The notes below the pieces were generated by a model. The model did no database searches, was not told where the DNA came from, and saw only the letters and a program-made list of their open reading frames with translations. Positions 23,762 through 32,374 of a stretch of DNA of 64,000 nucleotides are shown one piece after another; position 1 is the stretch's first letter, and every line of letters starts with the position of its first letter. The stretch comes from Terriglobia bacterium (lineage in GTDB: Bacteria; Acidobacteriota; Vicinamibacteria; Vicinamibacterales; CAVVIG01), in NCBI GenBank assembly GCA_020073005.1, contig JAIQFX010000038.1, forward strand, positions 1 through 64,000. Direction: 5' to 3'. The translations under genes and the position numbers were made by a program.

Positions 23762-24546
23762 TGCGCATGCGCGTCGCGGCCCTGTACGACATTCACGGCA
23801 ATCTTCCGGCGCTCGAGGCGGTCCTCGAGGAAGTCCGTCATGCCAGGGTCGACCACATCGTCGTCGGGGGCGACGTGCTGCCGGGGCCGATGCCGCGCGA
23901 GACGCTCGACCGTCTGCTGGCCCTCGACGTTCCCGTGCAATTCATCCACGGCAACGGCGAGCTCGCGGTGCTCGCGCAGATGGCCGCTGCCGATCCGCGC
24001 GACGTCACGTACTGGGGCACGACGTCGGGCGGGCCGCTTCCGGAGCCGCTACAGGAGGTCCTGCGCTGGACCGGACGGCAGCTGGACGCCGAGCGTCACC
24101 GCGTGGTGGTGAGCTGGGCCGCGACGTGCCGTCTGGAGATTGACGGGCTCGGCGCCGCGCTCTTTTGCCACGCGACGCCGCGCAACGAAACGGAATGCTT
24201 CACGCGTCTGACGCCCGAAGATCGCCTCGTGCCCATCTTCGATGCCGCCCGCTCGTCCATCGTCGTCTGCGGTCACACTCACATGCAGTTCGACCGGATG
24301 GTCGGACGGACGCGCGTGGTGAACGCGGGCAGCGTGGGCATGCCATTTCAGGAACCGGGGGCCTACTGGCTCCTTCTCGGCCCCGGTGTCGAGTTGCGTT
24401 GCACGTCCTACGATCTCGAGAAGGCCGCCGCGCGGATTCGCGACACGCCGTATCCGCAAGCCGAGGAGTTCGCCGGGCGGTCCGTGCTGCATCCGCCGTC
24501 GGAGAGCCAGATGCTCGACGTGTTCGCCAAGGCTGAGCTGAAGTGA
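23761..24546 (+). CDS. Calcineurin-type metallophosphoesterase (YfcE/MJ0936-like)
   Basis: The 261-residue protein has the complete motif set: DIHGN (11-15), GGDVLPGP, HGNGE, a CHATP segment and CGHTHMQF. These supply the two-metal site of the MPE fold. NAGSVGMPF near the end is typical of YfcE/MJ0936 phosphodiesterases. It would hydrolyse phosphodiesters or phosphomonoesters in the cytoplasm; the natural substrate is unknown. It overlaps the preceding DinB-like gene (TGATG). Confidence 0.9.
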   Translation: MRMRVAALYDIHGNLPALEAVLEEVRHARVDHIVVGGDVLPGPMPRETLDRLLALDVPVQFIHGNGELAVLAQMAAADPRDVTYWGTTSGGPLPEPLQEVLRWTGRQLDAERHRVVVSWAATCRLEIDGLGAALFCHATPRNETECFTRLTPEDRLVPIFDAARSSIVVCGHTHMQFDRMVGRTRVVNAGSVGMPFQEPGAYWLLLGPGVELRCTSYDLEKAAARIRDTPYPQAEEFAGRSVLHPPSESQMLDVFAKAELK

Positions 24547-24574
24547 GAGCACGCCGGCGAGAAGGAGTTGCGCG

Positions 24575-25174
24575 ATGAGTGTGTTCCACGCCGCATGGCT
24601 GATAGCGCTCGTGGGCCTGGTGGTTCTCTCCGCGTGGATAGGAAAGCAGAGCGGCCAGGGCTATCTCGGCATCCTGTTCGACGGCCGGGCGCGTTACAGC
24701 CTGACGCATTTTCAAATCGTCGTGTGGACGCTCGTGATTCTCTCGTCCGCCATCGGAGCGCTGATCGCGACCGGCTTCGATCCCTCGAAGATCGTGATCT
24801 CGCCGCAGCTCCTGGGATTGATGGGCATCAGCGCGGGCTCCGCGGTGCTCGCGACCGGCGTGAAGGGCAGCAAGGACGCGGACCCGGCGAGCAACGTCGC
24901 GCGGACCGGAACGTTCACGCTCAGCAACGGCACGCAGACGACGATCGCGCCGCGCTTCGCGCAGATATGGCTCGAGGAAGAGGGCGATCAGGCGGACAAG
25001 ACAATCAGCATCACCAAGTACCAGAACTTCATCTTCACGCTGGTGGCGATCGCCTTCTACGTCACGCTCGCCTGGAACAAAGGCGGCCTTCCCGATCTGC
25101 CCGAGAACGCCGTGTGGCTGATCGGGATCAGCCACGCCGGGTACGTCGGCGGAAAAGTGCCGGACAAGAAATGA
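24575..25174 (+). CDS. Conserved membrane protein of unknown function
   Basis: The 199-residue protein has TM segments at about 5-22, 48-66, 76-92 and 148-165, with a soluble loop between (about 95-145). LTHFQIVVWTLVIL near residue 45 is a recognisable conserved core of a family of unnamed membrane proteins. The SD is GAAGGAG. The stop overlaps the start of the YdeI-like gene (ATGA), so the two are coupled. Confidence 0.7.
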   Translation: MSVFHAAWLIALVGLVVLSAWIGKQSGQGYLGILFDGRARYSLTHFQIVVWTLVILSSAIGALIATGFDPSKIVISPQLLGLMGISAGSAVLATGVKGSKDADPASNVARTGTFTLSNGTQTTIAPRFAQIWLEEEGDQADKTISITKYQNFIFTLVAIAFYVTLAWNKGGLPDLPENAVWLIGISHAGYVGGKVPDKK

Positions 25175-25629
25175 GCTCGAAGACCTTCACCACGGCGATC
25201 GTCCGTCGGGGTTCGATGTGCTTCATCCCGCTCGGCTTCGATCCGAAGCCCGTGTTCGGAAAAGTGCGCGCGCCCGTGCGCGTGACGCTCAACGGGTACA
25301 CGTACCGGAGCACGATCGCGGCGATGGGCGGTCCGCCGTGCATTCCGCTGCGGAAGAGCAACCGCGAAGCGGCGGGCCTGGAAGGCGGCGAGACGCTCGA
25401 GGTGCGGCTCGATCTCGACACGGAGAAGCGCGAGGTCACGCCGCCGGCCGATTTCGTCACGGCGCTCAAGGCCGCGCCGCCCGCGTGGGATCGCTGGCGC
25501 GACCTCAGCTTCAGCCATCAGCGTGAATACGCGGAGTCGATCGAGGACGCGAAGAAACCGGAGACCCGCGCGCGCCGCATTGCCGGGGCCGTGCGGATGA
25601 TCAAGGTCAGGCCGAAGAAGAAGCAGTAG
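25171..25629 (+). CDS. DUF1905 + YdeI/OmdA-type protein
   Basis: The 152-residue protein has an N-terminal beta-barrel DUF1905 domain (FGKVRAPVRVTLNGYTY; LRKSNREAAGL; GETLEVRLDLD) and a C-terminal helical YdeI-like part (FSHQREYAESIEDAKKPETRARRI). Proteins with this pair have been called bacteriocin-protection or OmpD-associated proteins, but their biochemistry is not settled. The gene starts on the stop of the membrane-protein gene. Confidence 0.85.
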   Translation: MSSKTFTTAIVRRGSMCFIPLGFDPKPVFGKVRAPVRVTLNGYTYRSTIAAMGGPPCIPLRKSNREAAGLEGGETLEVRLDLDTEKREVTPPADFVTALKAAPPAWDRWRDLSFSHQREYAESIEDAKKPETRARRIAGAVRMIKVRPKKKQ

Positions 25630-25642
25630 GGTACACACGACA

Positions 25643-26482
25643 ATGCGTTGCGCGGCCTTTCTCGTGACCGTTGCGCTCGCGATCCCGTCGCCGGCGCTCG
25701 CGCAGAGTCCCGTACCCAGTGCGCGCCCGGTCGTGGTGCAGGGCGCGATGCAGATTGAAGTCGACGCGCTCGTCCATCGTCTCGACCGTCCGGCGATGGA
25801 GACCGTGGGCGGGTGGACGTTCTGGCGCGGAACGATTGACGGCTACCCCGTGATCGTGTCGAAGACGCTGAAGGGCATGACGAACGCCGCGGCGGCCACG
25901 GTGATCGCCGTCGAGCGGTATCACGCGATCGCGATCATCAATCAGGGCACGGCCGGCGGTCACGATCCCGCGCTGCACGTGTACGACATCGTGCTCGGCA
26001 CGAGCTCGGTGAACCTCGGCGCATTCAAGAGTCCCGCGCGTCCGGCGGGTGCCGGCAGCAGCACGCTCGACTGGTCGCCGATCGATCTGACGGCCGCCGA
26101 CGGCAGCGCCGCGAGCGGCGCGACGCCGCGTCATCCGGCGACGTTCAAGGGAGACACGTCGCTTCTTGCGGCGGCGCGCAGCGCCAGACAGACCTACACG
26201 AAGGGGAAGATCGTCGAGGGCGTGATCGGATCGAGCGACGTCTGGAACGACGAAGTCGATCGCATCCTGAAGCTCCACGCCGTTTACGGCACCGAGGCGG
26301 AAGAAATGGAAACCGCGTCGGCCGCGCAGATCGCCGCGCAGCTCGACGTGCCGCTCCTCGGCATCCGGATCCTGTCCGACAACACGCTGAACGGCGGCGC
26401 TTACGATCCCAAAACAAGTGAGGCGTGCGAAGACTACGTGTACCACGTGGTGAAGGCGTACATCGCCACGCTGAAGCGGTAG
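25643..26482 (+). CDS. Exported MTA/SAH nucleosidase-like protein
   Basis: The 279-residue protein has a Sec signal peptide (about 1-20, ending ALAQS) and a PNP/UDP phosphorylase fold. GAMQIEV (base Glu), INQGTAGGHD (phosphate/ribose loop), YGTEAEEMETASAAQ (ribose-binding Met-Glu) and LSDN (catalytic Asp) are all present. The family cleaves the N-glycosidic bond of 5'-methylthioadenosine or S-adenosylhomocysteine. A signal peptide is unusual for this normally cytoplasmic enzyme and suggests nucleoside scavenging in the periplasm. A small insert rich in Gly/Ser/Ala lies near residues 128-160. Confidence 0.85.
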   Translation: MRCAAFLVTVALAIPSPALAQSPVPSARPVVVQGAMQIEVDALVHRLDRPAMETVGGWTFWRGTIDGYPVIVSKTLKGMTNAAAATVIAVERYHAIAIINQGTAGGHDPALHVYDIVLGTSSVNLGAFKSPARPAGAGSSTLDWSPIDLTAADGSAASGATPRHPATFKGDTSLLAAARSARQTYTKGKIVEGVIGSSDVWNDEVDRILKLHAVYGTEAEEMETASAAQIAAQLDVPLLGIRILSDNTLNGGAYDPKTSEACEDYVYHVVKAYIATLKR

Positions 26483-26485
26483 GAT
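26480..26485 (+). promoter_or_regulatory. TAGGAT box, possible leaderless promoter
   Basis: TAGGAT overlaps the preceding stop and ends six bases before ATG 26492. No SD is present. Confidence 0.35.
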
Positions 26486-26491
26486 TGGGTC

Positions 26492-26860
26492 ATGCCCATG
26501 TTTGCCATCGCGCTCGCACTCGTTTCGCTCGCGCAAGCCCCCGCCAAGCCCGTTCCGCCGACCGCCATCCTGAAGGCGGCGCTTGGCGGCATCTGTACCG
26601 CCGACTTCACCGTGAAAGACGCCGGCGGCAAGCCGGTCTACGCGGCGATGATCCACGTTCGGGTCCGCTACGGCGCGTTCGGCATCAAGCGCGCCGATCT
26701 GGAAGTCGGCACCGACTCCGACGGCAAGGCGCGCATCGAGGGCCTGCCGGAGAAAGCGCGCCCGCTCGTGTACGACATCAAGAAGAACGGCCTGGAGGGC
26801 TCGGCCGAGCAGGACGTCGAGGAGAAGTGCCAGGCGACGTTCGACGTCACGATCAAGTAG
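26492..26860 (+). CDS. Small secreted Ig-like / carboxypeptidase-regulatory-type protein
   Basis: The 122-residue protein has a signal peptide (about 1-16). The mature part is a beta-sandwich like CarboxypepD_reg or other Ig-like repeats: FTVKDAGGKPVYAAMIHVRV, then GTDSDGKARIEGLP. Two Cys residues (C35 and near C112) may pair. It has no catalytic motif and probably acts as a binding or carrier domain. It lies between the nucleosidase and the S1/P1 nuclease genes. Confidence 0.7.
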   Translation: MPMFAIALALVSLAQAPAKPVPPTAILKAALGGICTADFTVKDAGGKPVYAAMIHVRVRYGAFGIKRADLEVGTDSDGKARIEGLPEKARPLVYDIKKNGLEGSAEQDVEEKCQATFDVTIK

Positions 26861-26916
26861 AGATCGATCGTGGCGCCCGAGTGGAGCGGCGCCCAACGAA
26901 GTAAAGTGAGAATGCG

Positions 26917-27762
26917 ATGCTGAAACGTCAGATCGTGGTTCTCGTGCTGCTGGCCGTCGTTGCGGCGGCGCGCGTGCACGCGTGGGGCGGTCAGGGGCAC
27001 CGGCTCGTCGCGCTGATCGCGGCCGAGCGTCTGACGCCTGTCGCCCGGCAGAACGTCGTCTGGCTGCTCGGTCCAGAAACGCTCGCCGACGTGTCGTCGT
27101 GGGCCGACCGCTACGTCGAAGGCAATCAGCAGACGTTCTACTGGCACTTCCTCAACATTCCGCCGCAGGCGACCAGCTACGATCGCGATCGCGATTGTCC
27201 GCTGCAGCCGGGCGTCACGGCGGGCTCGCGCAACGACACGTGGCGCGACTGCGCCGTCGATCGCATCCTCTATGACAAAGAGCGTGTCGCCGACACGACG
27301 CTCGATCGCGCGGACCGCGCGGTCGCGCTCAAGTTCCTCGTGCACTTCATCGGCGATCTCCATCAGCCGTTCCACGCGCTCGGCGTCGGGCGGGGCGGCA
27401 ACGACGTGCCCGTCTCGATCTTCGACGAGGAGTACTGCGGATCGAATCCGTGCAACATGCACTGGGTCTGGGACAGCGCGCTGATCACGCATCGCAATCT
27501 CGACGATGAGAAGTTCATGACGGAGCTGCGCGACCAGATCGAGAAGAACAAGTGGACGGCGCGGCCCGTCGGCACGCCCGCCGACTGGGCGATGCAGTCG
27601 CACGACCTCGGGAACGCGGCGCTGCTGCCGCCGCACGGCAACGCAGACGAGGCGTACTATCGGAAGCACATTCCGACCGTCGAGGAGCGGCTGGCGCTCG
27701 GCGGTCTCCGTCTGGCGGCCGTGCTGAACGAAATCCTCACGGCGCCGCCGCCCGCGCGATGA
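26917..27762 (+). CDS. Secreted S1/P1-type nuclease
   Basis: The 281-residue protein has a signal peptide ending ARVHA. The mature protein starts with W-G, as the S1/P1 family uses its N-terminal Trp to bind zinc. The zinc ligands are in order: H (QGHRL), D (SSWAD), H (WHFLNIP), the HFIGDLHQPFH motif and NMHWVWD. The family digests single-stranded DNA/RNA and 3'-phosphomonoesters outside the cell. With the exported nucleosidase upstream it suggests nucleic-acid salvage. The stop overlaps the start of the next gene. Confidence 0.93.
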   Translation: MLKRQIVVLVLLAVVAAARVHAWGGQGHRLVALIAAERLTPVARQNVVWLLGPETLADVSSWADRYVEGNQQTFYWHFLNIPPQATSYDRDRDCPLQPGVTAGSRNDTWRDCAVDRILYDKERVADTTLDRADRAVALKFLVHFIGDLHQPFHALGVGRGGNDVPVSIFDEEYCGSNPCNMHWVWDSALITHRNLDDEKFMTELRDQIEKNKWTARPVGTPADWAMQSHDLGNAALLPPHGNADEAYYRKHIPTVEERLALGGLRLAAVLNEILTAPPPAR

Positions 27763-28817
27763 GAACCCGTTTCCTTCTTGCCGCCGCGCTCGCGATCTCC
27801 CTGGGACTGGTCGAGCGCGGCTTCGCCGCGAAGACGCTCGACCTGTACTTCATCGACGTCGAGGGCGGTCAGGCGACGCTCGTCGTCACGCCGGCGGGCG
27901 AGTCGCTGCTCGTCGATACGGGATTTCCCGGCAGCGGCGGGCGGTTCGAGTCGCTGCCCGGCGATCCCCGCGCCGCGCGCGACGCGCAGCGCATCGCCGC
28001 CGCCGCGAAGGACGCGGGCATCACGCGCATCGACAATCTGCTCGTCACGCACTTCCACGCCGATCACGTCGGCGGCGTCGTCGAGCTGGCGCAGCTGATG
28101 CCGATCGGCACGTTCATCGATCACGGCAGCGCGTTGCCCTCCGCCGAAAGCGTCGCGGGCACGCTCGCCGCCGTCGAGCGCTACACGACCGTGCGCGCCA
28201 AAGGCCGGCACATCGAGCCGAAGATCGGCGATCGCCTTCCGCTGAAGGACGTCGACGCCGTCGTCGTCAGCTCGGCCGGGTCGACGATCGCGGCGCCGCT
28301 CGCCGGCGGCGGCGGAGCAAACGCCGCGTGCGGCGCGACGGCTCCCGAGGCCCAGGAGAAGAACGAGAATCCGCGGTCGACGGGCATCGTGCTGCGGTAC
28401 GGCCGCTTCCGGTTCCTCGACGTCGGCGATCTCAGCGGCCCGCCGCTCTTCGCGCTCGTGTGCCCGACCGATCTCGTCGGTCCCGTCGACGTCTACCTCG
28501 TCGCGCATCACGGCGGTCCAGACGCGGCCGATCCGGCGACGTTCGCGGCGTTCAAGCCGCGCGTCGCGATTCTCGACAACGGCGCGGTCAAGGGCGGCGC
28601 GCCGGAGACCCTCGCGACGCTGCATCGCGCCCGGGACGTCGATGCCTGGCAGCTGCATCGGTCGACGAACGCCGGCGCGGAGAATGTCGCGAACGACCGG
28701 ATCGCCAACCTCGACGATCGCACCGCGCACTGGATCAAGGTGAGCGCGGACGCCGATGGATCCTTCCGCGTGACGAACGGGCGAACAGGTGTCGAGCAGC
28801 GCTACGGCGTCCGATAG
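27759..28817 (+). CDS. Exported metallo-beta-lactamase-fold protein (ComEC C-terminal-like)
   Basis: The 352-residue protein has a signal peptide (about 1-23). The MBL motifs are THFHADHVGG (H-x-H-x-D-H), FIDHG, FLDVGDL and VAHHGGPD, in the ComEC/Rec2 C-terminal arrangement. Such stand-alone domains are thought to be nucleases or other hydrolases; here it follows directly (ATGA overlap) on the S1/P1 nuclease, supporting a nucleic-acid or phosphate-salvage role. A Cys pair near residues 189 and 232 could form a disulfide. Confidence 0.85.
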   Translation: MRTRFLLAAALAISLGLVERGFAAKTLDLYFIDVEGGQATLVVTPAGESLLVDTGFPGSGGRFESLPGDPRAARDAQRIAAAAKDAGITRIDNLLVTHFHADHVGGVVELAQLMPIGTFIDHGSALPSAESVAGTLAAVERYTTVRAKGRHIEPKIGDRLPLKDVDAVVVSSAGSTIAAPLAGGGGANAACGATAPEAQEKNENPRSTGIVLRYGRFRFLDVGDLSGPPLFALVCPTDLVGPVDVYLVAHHGGPDAADPATFAAFKPRVAILDNGAVKGGAPETLATLHRARDVDAWQLHRSTNAGAENVANDRIANLDDRTAHWIKVSADADGSFRVTNGRTGVEQRYGVR

Positions 28818-29014
28818 CCCTCGCAGCAGCTCGAGCGGCGCGTCAGAATCGTCATCCTGATCTTGTCAGCGTTTATCTCCGGACCGGCGCTCGCGTTTGC
28901 CGTGTACTTCTGACGCCTCGGGCCGCGCGTCGCGCACGGCCGCGTGCTGCGGGCGGTCGCGATCCCGATTCTGCTTTGGCGGCTCGTCTCGCTCCTGTGG
29001 CACAATCCCCCATC
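28818..29014 (+). other. Intergenic stretch with a possible membrane-protein remnant
   Basis: No intact gene is seen. One frame reads QQLERRVRIVILILSAFIS followed by GPALAFAVYF, a TGA, and RLGPRVAHGRVLRAV in the same frame, which could be a decayed small membrane protein. It also holds the CACAAT box of the next gene at 29001-29006. Confidence 0.3.
29001..29006 (+). promoter_or_regulatory. CACAAT box, possible leaderless promoter
   Basis: CACAAT ends eight bases before ATG 29015 with only C/A-rich sequence between and no SD. Confidence 0.4.
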
Positions 29015-31237
29015 ATGAAGAAACTCCTTCTCGTCTTTGCCCTTGCCGTCGCCTGTGCCTCGTGTGCCTCGCAGGCCGCCCCTGGCGATGCCGCGAAGAA
29101 CGTGGCCGCCTGGGAGCGTCAGGCCCAGAACGTCACCATCACGCGCGACACGTGGGGGATCGCGCACGTCACCGGCAAGACGGACGCCGACGCGGTCTTC
29201 GGCATGGTCTACGCGCAGGCCGAAGACGACTTCAACCGCGTCGAGACGAATTTCATCAACTCGCAGGGCCGCCTCGCCGAAGCCGAAGGCGAGAGCGAGA
29301 TCTACCGCGACCTGCGCATGAAGATCTTCATCGATCCCGCTGACATGAAAGCGCAGTACGAGAAGGCGCCGGCGTCGCTCAAGGCGCTGATGAACGCGTG
29401 GGCCGATGGGCTGAACTACTACCTGCACACGCATCCCGCCGTGACGCCGCGCGTCATCAAGCAGTTCGAGCCGTGGATGGCGCTGACCTTCAGCGAGGGC
29501 AGCATCGGCGGCGACATCGAGCGCGTGAACCTCACGCAGCTCGAAGCGTTCTACGGTCCGAAGAAGATGTCCTCGACGCCCGTGGCGCTCCGGCGCGACG
29601 ACGCGATTGAACCTGTCCCGACGTTCGTCGAGCCGACGGGATCGAACGGCGCCGCCGTGGCGCCGTCGAACACGACGTCGCATCACGCGATGCTGCTGAT
29701 CAATCCGCACACGTCCTTCTTCTTCCGCTCCGAGCTGCAGATGACGAGCGAGGAAGGCCTGAACGCGTACGGCGCATCGACGTGGGGACAGTTCTTCATC
29801 TACCAGGGCTTCAACGAGCGCACCGGCTGGATGCACACGTCGAGCGGCGTGGACAACATCGACGAGTACCTGGAGACCGTCACGAAGAAGGGCGACGGCT
29901 ACGTCTACAAGTACGGCAACGAAGAGCGGCCCGTGACGACGAGCAAGATCGTCGTGCCCTACAAGTCCGCGGCCGGAAACAACGGCATGGCGCAGCGGGA
30001 ATTCACGATCTACCGCACGCACCACGGGCCGATCGTCCGTGAGGCGGACGGCAAGTGGGTGAGCGTCCGGCTGATGCAGGAGCCGCTCAAGGCGCTGACG
30101 CAGTCCTACACGCGGACGAAGGCGAAGAACTACAAAGAGTTCCGCGACACGATGGAGCTGCACACCAACTCGTCGAACAACACGATCTACGCCGACGCCG
30201 ACGGCACGATCGCCTACTTCCACTCGAACTTCATTCCGAAGCGCGACACGAAGTTCGACTGGACGAAGCCCGTCGACGGCAGCGATCCGGCGACGGAGTG
30301 GAACGGCGTACTGTCCATCGACGAGACGCCCGGCCTCAAGAATCCGCCGAACGGCTGGCTCTACAACACGAACAACTGGCCGTGGTCGGCGGCCGGACCG
30401 AACAGCCCGAAGCGGGCGGACTATCCGGCGTACGTGGATCGCGGCAACTCGGAGAGCCCGCGCGGCCTCCATGCCCTCAGGGTGCTGAGCAACAAGAAGG
30501 ACTTCACGCTGGACTCGTTCGTCTCGGCCGCGTACGACAGCTACCTCCCCGAGTTCGACATCCTGCTGCCGCCGCTGATGCGCGCCTACGATCAGACGCC
30601 GGCGTCGAACCCGGACAAGAAGAAAGTCGCCGAGCAAATCGCGATGCTGAAGACGTGGGATCGGCGCTGGGCCGTGAACTCCGTTCCGACGTCGCTCGCG
30701 ACGTACTGGGCGGAAGAGCTCGCGCGCGGATTCGCGGCCGACGCGCGCAAGGCCGGCCAGTCCGCCGACGACTACGCCGCGGCGAATGCGACGCCTGCGC
30801 AGATGTTGAAGGCGCTCGCGGCCGCGTCCGACAAGCTCACCGCCGACTTCGGCACGTGGAAGACGCCGTGGGGCGACATCAACCGCTACCAGCGCGTGAG
30901 CAGCGCGATCGTCCAGCAGTTCGACGATGCCAAGCCGAGCATTCCGGTGGGCTTCACGTCGTCGCGCTGGGGATCGCTGGCGTCGTTCGGCGCGCGTACA
31001 TATAAGGGTACGAAGAAGATGTACGGCACCACCGGCAACAGCTTCGTGGCCGTCGTCGAGTTCGGCGATCAGGTGAAGGCGCGCGCGGTTTCCGCCGGCG
31101 GCGAGAGCGGCGACATGGCGTCGCCGCACTTCGGCGATCAGGCGGAGCGCTACAGCACCGGCAATCTGCGCGAGGTGTACTTCTATCCCGAGCAGATCAA
31201 GGCGCACACCGAGAAGCAGTATCACCCGGGCAAGTAG
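29015..31237 (+). CDS. Exported penicillin acylase-family amidohydrolase
   Basis: The 740-residue protein has a short signal sequence ending in a Cys-rich region (AVACASC), possibly a lipoprotein signal. VTITRDTWGIAHVTGKTD is the alpha-chain start typical of Ntn-hydrolase penicillin acylases. The autocatalytic site is TGSNGAAVAPS near residue 210, where the Ser would become the nucleophile of the beta chain, followed by INPHTSFFF. The family includes penicillin, cephalosporin and acyl-homoserine-lactone acylases; here the substrate is unknown. It is a single-gene unit, followed after 37 bases by the NHL-repeat gene. Confidence 0.92.
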   Translation: MKKLLLVFALAVACASCASQAAPGDAAKNVAAWERQAQNVTITRDTWGIAHVTGKTDADAVFGMVYAQAEDDFNRVETNFINSQGRLAEAEGESEIYRDLRMKIFIDPADMKAQYEKAPASLKALMNAWADGLNYYLHTHPAVTPRVIKQFEPWMALTFSEGSIGGDIERVNLTQLEAFYGPKKMSSTPVALRRDDAIEPVPTFVEPTGSNGAAVAPSNTTSHHAMLLINPHTSFFFRSELQMTSEEGLNAYGASTWGQFFIYQGFNERTGWMHTSSGVDNIDEYLETVTKKGDGYVYKYGNEERPVTTSKIVVPYKSAAGNNGMAQREFTIYRTHHGPIVREADGKWVSVRLMQEPLKALTQSYTRTKAKNYKEFRDTMELHTNSSNNTIYADADGTIAYFHSNFIPKRDTKFDWTKPVDGSDPATEWNGVLSIDETPGLKNPPNGWLYNTNNWPWSAAGPNSPKRADYPAYVDRGNSESPRGLHALRVLSNKKDFTLDSFVSAAYDSYLPEFDILLPPLMRAYDQTPASNPDKKKVAEQIAMLKTWDRRWAVNSVPTSLATYWAEELARGFAADARKAGQSADDYAAANATPAQMLKALAAASDKLTADFGTWKTPWGDINRYQRVSSAIVQQFDDAKPSIPVGFTSSRWGSLASFGARTYKGTKKMYGTTGNSFVAVVEFGDQVKARAVSAGGESGDMASPHFGDQAERYSTGNLREVYFYPEQIKAHTEKQYHPGK

Positions 31238-31239
31238 AC

Positions 31240-31270
31240 GTTAACCACGGAGGACACGGGGGACACGGAG
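31240..31270. repeat. Short tandem repeat, unit about GGACACGG
   Basis: GGAGGACACGGGGGACACGGAGGG repeats a GGACACGG-like unit before the NHL gene. It also contains the likely SD (GGAGGG) for ATG 31275. Confidence 0.55.
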
Positions 31271-31274
31271 GGAT

Positions 31275-32324
31275 ATGAAAATACTCGCCGTGTTTGCCGC
31301 GCTCACGATCGCCGCGTGGCCGGCCGCACCGCTCGCGCAAACGGGCGCGCCGCGTTATGAAGTCGATCGGGCGTGGCCGAAGCCGCTGCCCGATCGCTGG
31401 GTGCTCGGCGGGCTGGGCGGCGTCTGCGTGGACGCGCAGGACCACGTGCTGGTCCTCAACCGTCAGGACGTCCTCGAAGGCGATCTGAACGCCGGGCATC
31501 TTGCGCCGTCGATCATCGAGCTCGATGCGGCCGGCGCGGTCGTCAATTCCTGGGGCGACCCCGCGCTGCTCGATCCCCGCCTCCACAGCTGCTTCTTCGA
31601 CAAGGACAACGCCGTCTGGATCGCGAGCTCGCCGTCCGGGATGGTGCAGCGCTATTCACACGACGGCAGCACGCTGCTCCAGACGATCGGAAAGAAGGGC
31701 GTCTTCGATTCGTCGGATGGAACGGCGAAGGGCAAGGCGCTCAATTCCAACGCCGCCCGCTTCTTCATGCCCTCGAGCATCGTCGTCGATCCGCAGAACG
31801 GCGACGTATACGTCTCCGATGGCGAGAGCGCCAACGGCAACCGCCGCATCGCCGTCCTGGACAAGACGGGCGCGTTCCTGCGCCAGTGGCAGCCTGAAGG
31901 CATGGTGACGGTGCACTGCATGACGATCGGCAATGACGGTCTCGTGTACGTGTGCAACCGCGAGGGGTCCCGGATCCAGGTCTACGACAAGATGGGCCGC
32001 TTCCTGAAGAATATCGACGTTCCCTGGAAGCCGTACACGGCGCCGCGCGACGGCGCGCCGAAGGAGAGCGGCGGTTCCGCGGTGGCGCTCGCGTTCTCCC
32101 GCGACGCGAATCAACGGCTGATGTACGTCATCAATCAAAACAACTCACAAATCGAAATCATCGAACGTCAGACGGGCCGCATCCTGTCCAGCTTCGGCCG
32201 CGTGGGCCACTCACCCGGCGAGTTCGATCAGCCGCACGGCATCGCCGTCGACTCGAAGGGCAACGTCTACATCGCCGACAACCGCGGCAAGCGCGTGCAG
32301 AAGTTCGTGCCCGCCGCTCAGTAG
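31275..32324 (+). CDS. Secreted NHL/peptidyl-glycine lyase-like beta-propeller
   Basis: The 349-residue protein has a signal peptide (about 1-21). The rest is a six-bladed NHL-type propeller with blades marked by GGVCVDAQDHVLVL, SSIVVDPQNGDVYVSDG, TIGNDGLVYVCNR and HGIAVDSKGNVYIAD. Family members include peptidylglycine alpha-amidating lyase-like proteins, but the catalytic residues cannot be confirmed by eye. It may be only a binding scaffold in the periplasm. Confidence 0.88.
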   Translation: MKILAVFAALTIAAWPAAPLAQTGAPRYEVDRAWPKPLPDRWVLGGLGGVCVDAQDHVLVLNRQDVLEGDLNAGHLAPSIIELDAAGAVVNSWGDPALLDPRLHSCFFDKDNAVWIASSPSGMVQRYSHDGSTLLQTIGKKGVFDSSDGTAKGKALNSNAARFFMPSSIVVDPQNGDVYVSDGESANGNRRIAVLDKTGAFLRQWQPEGMVTVHCMTIGNDGLVYVCNREGSRIQVYDKMGRFLKNIDVPWKPYTAPRDGAPKESGGSAVALAFSRDANQRLMYVINQNNSQIEIIERQTGRILSSFGRVGHSPGEFDQPHGIAVDSKGNVYIADNRGKRVQKFVPAAQ

Positions 32325-32342
32325 CCTGGTCCTTCCGTCGAA

Positions 32343-32374
32343 AACCGGTGTCCAAGCTGTCGAGGACGCCGGTT
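32343..32374. repeat. Imperfect inverted repeat
   Basis: AACCGGTGTCC (32343-32353) and GGACGCCGGTT (32364-32374) pair at 10 of 11 positions around a 10-base loop. It separates the NHL gene from the following small secreted protein gene, and its right arm abuts that ATG. It may act as a terminator-like or regulatory hairpin. Confidence 0.45.

Noticed and set aside
24575-25629. A membrane-protein/YdeI pair as a new immunity system
   Set aside because: The coupling is real but neither family has evidence for defence; naming it a system would be speculation.
28802-31225. An 807-codon open frame on the minus strand
   Set aside because: It is the shadow of the penicillin acylase gene in GC-rich DNA: Arg/Val/Asp-rich, no motif and no SD, while the + strand encodes a recognisable enzyme.
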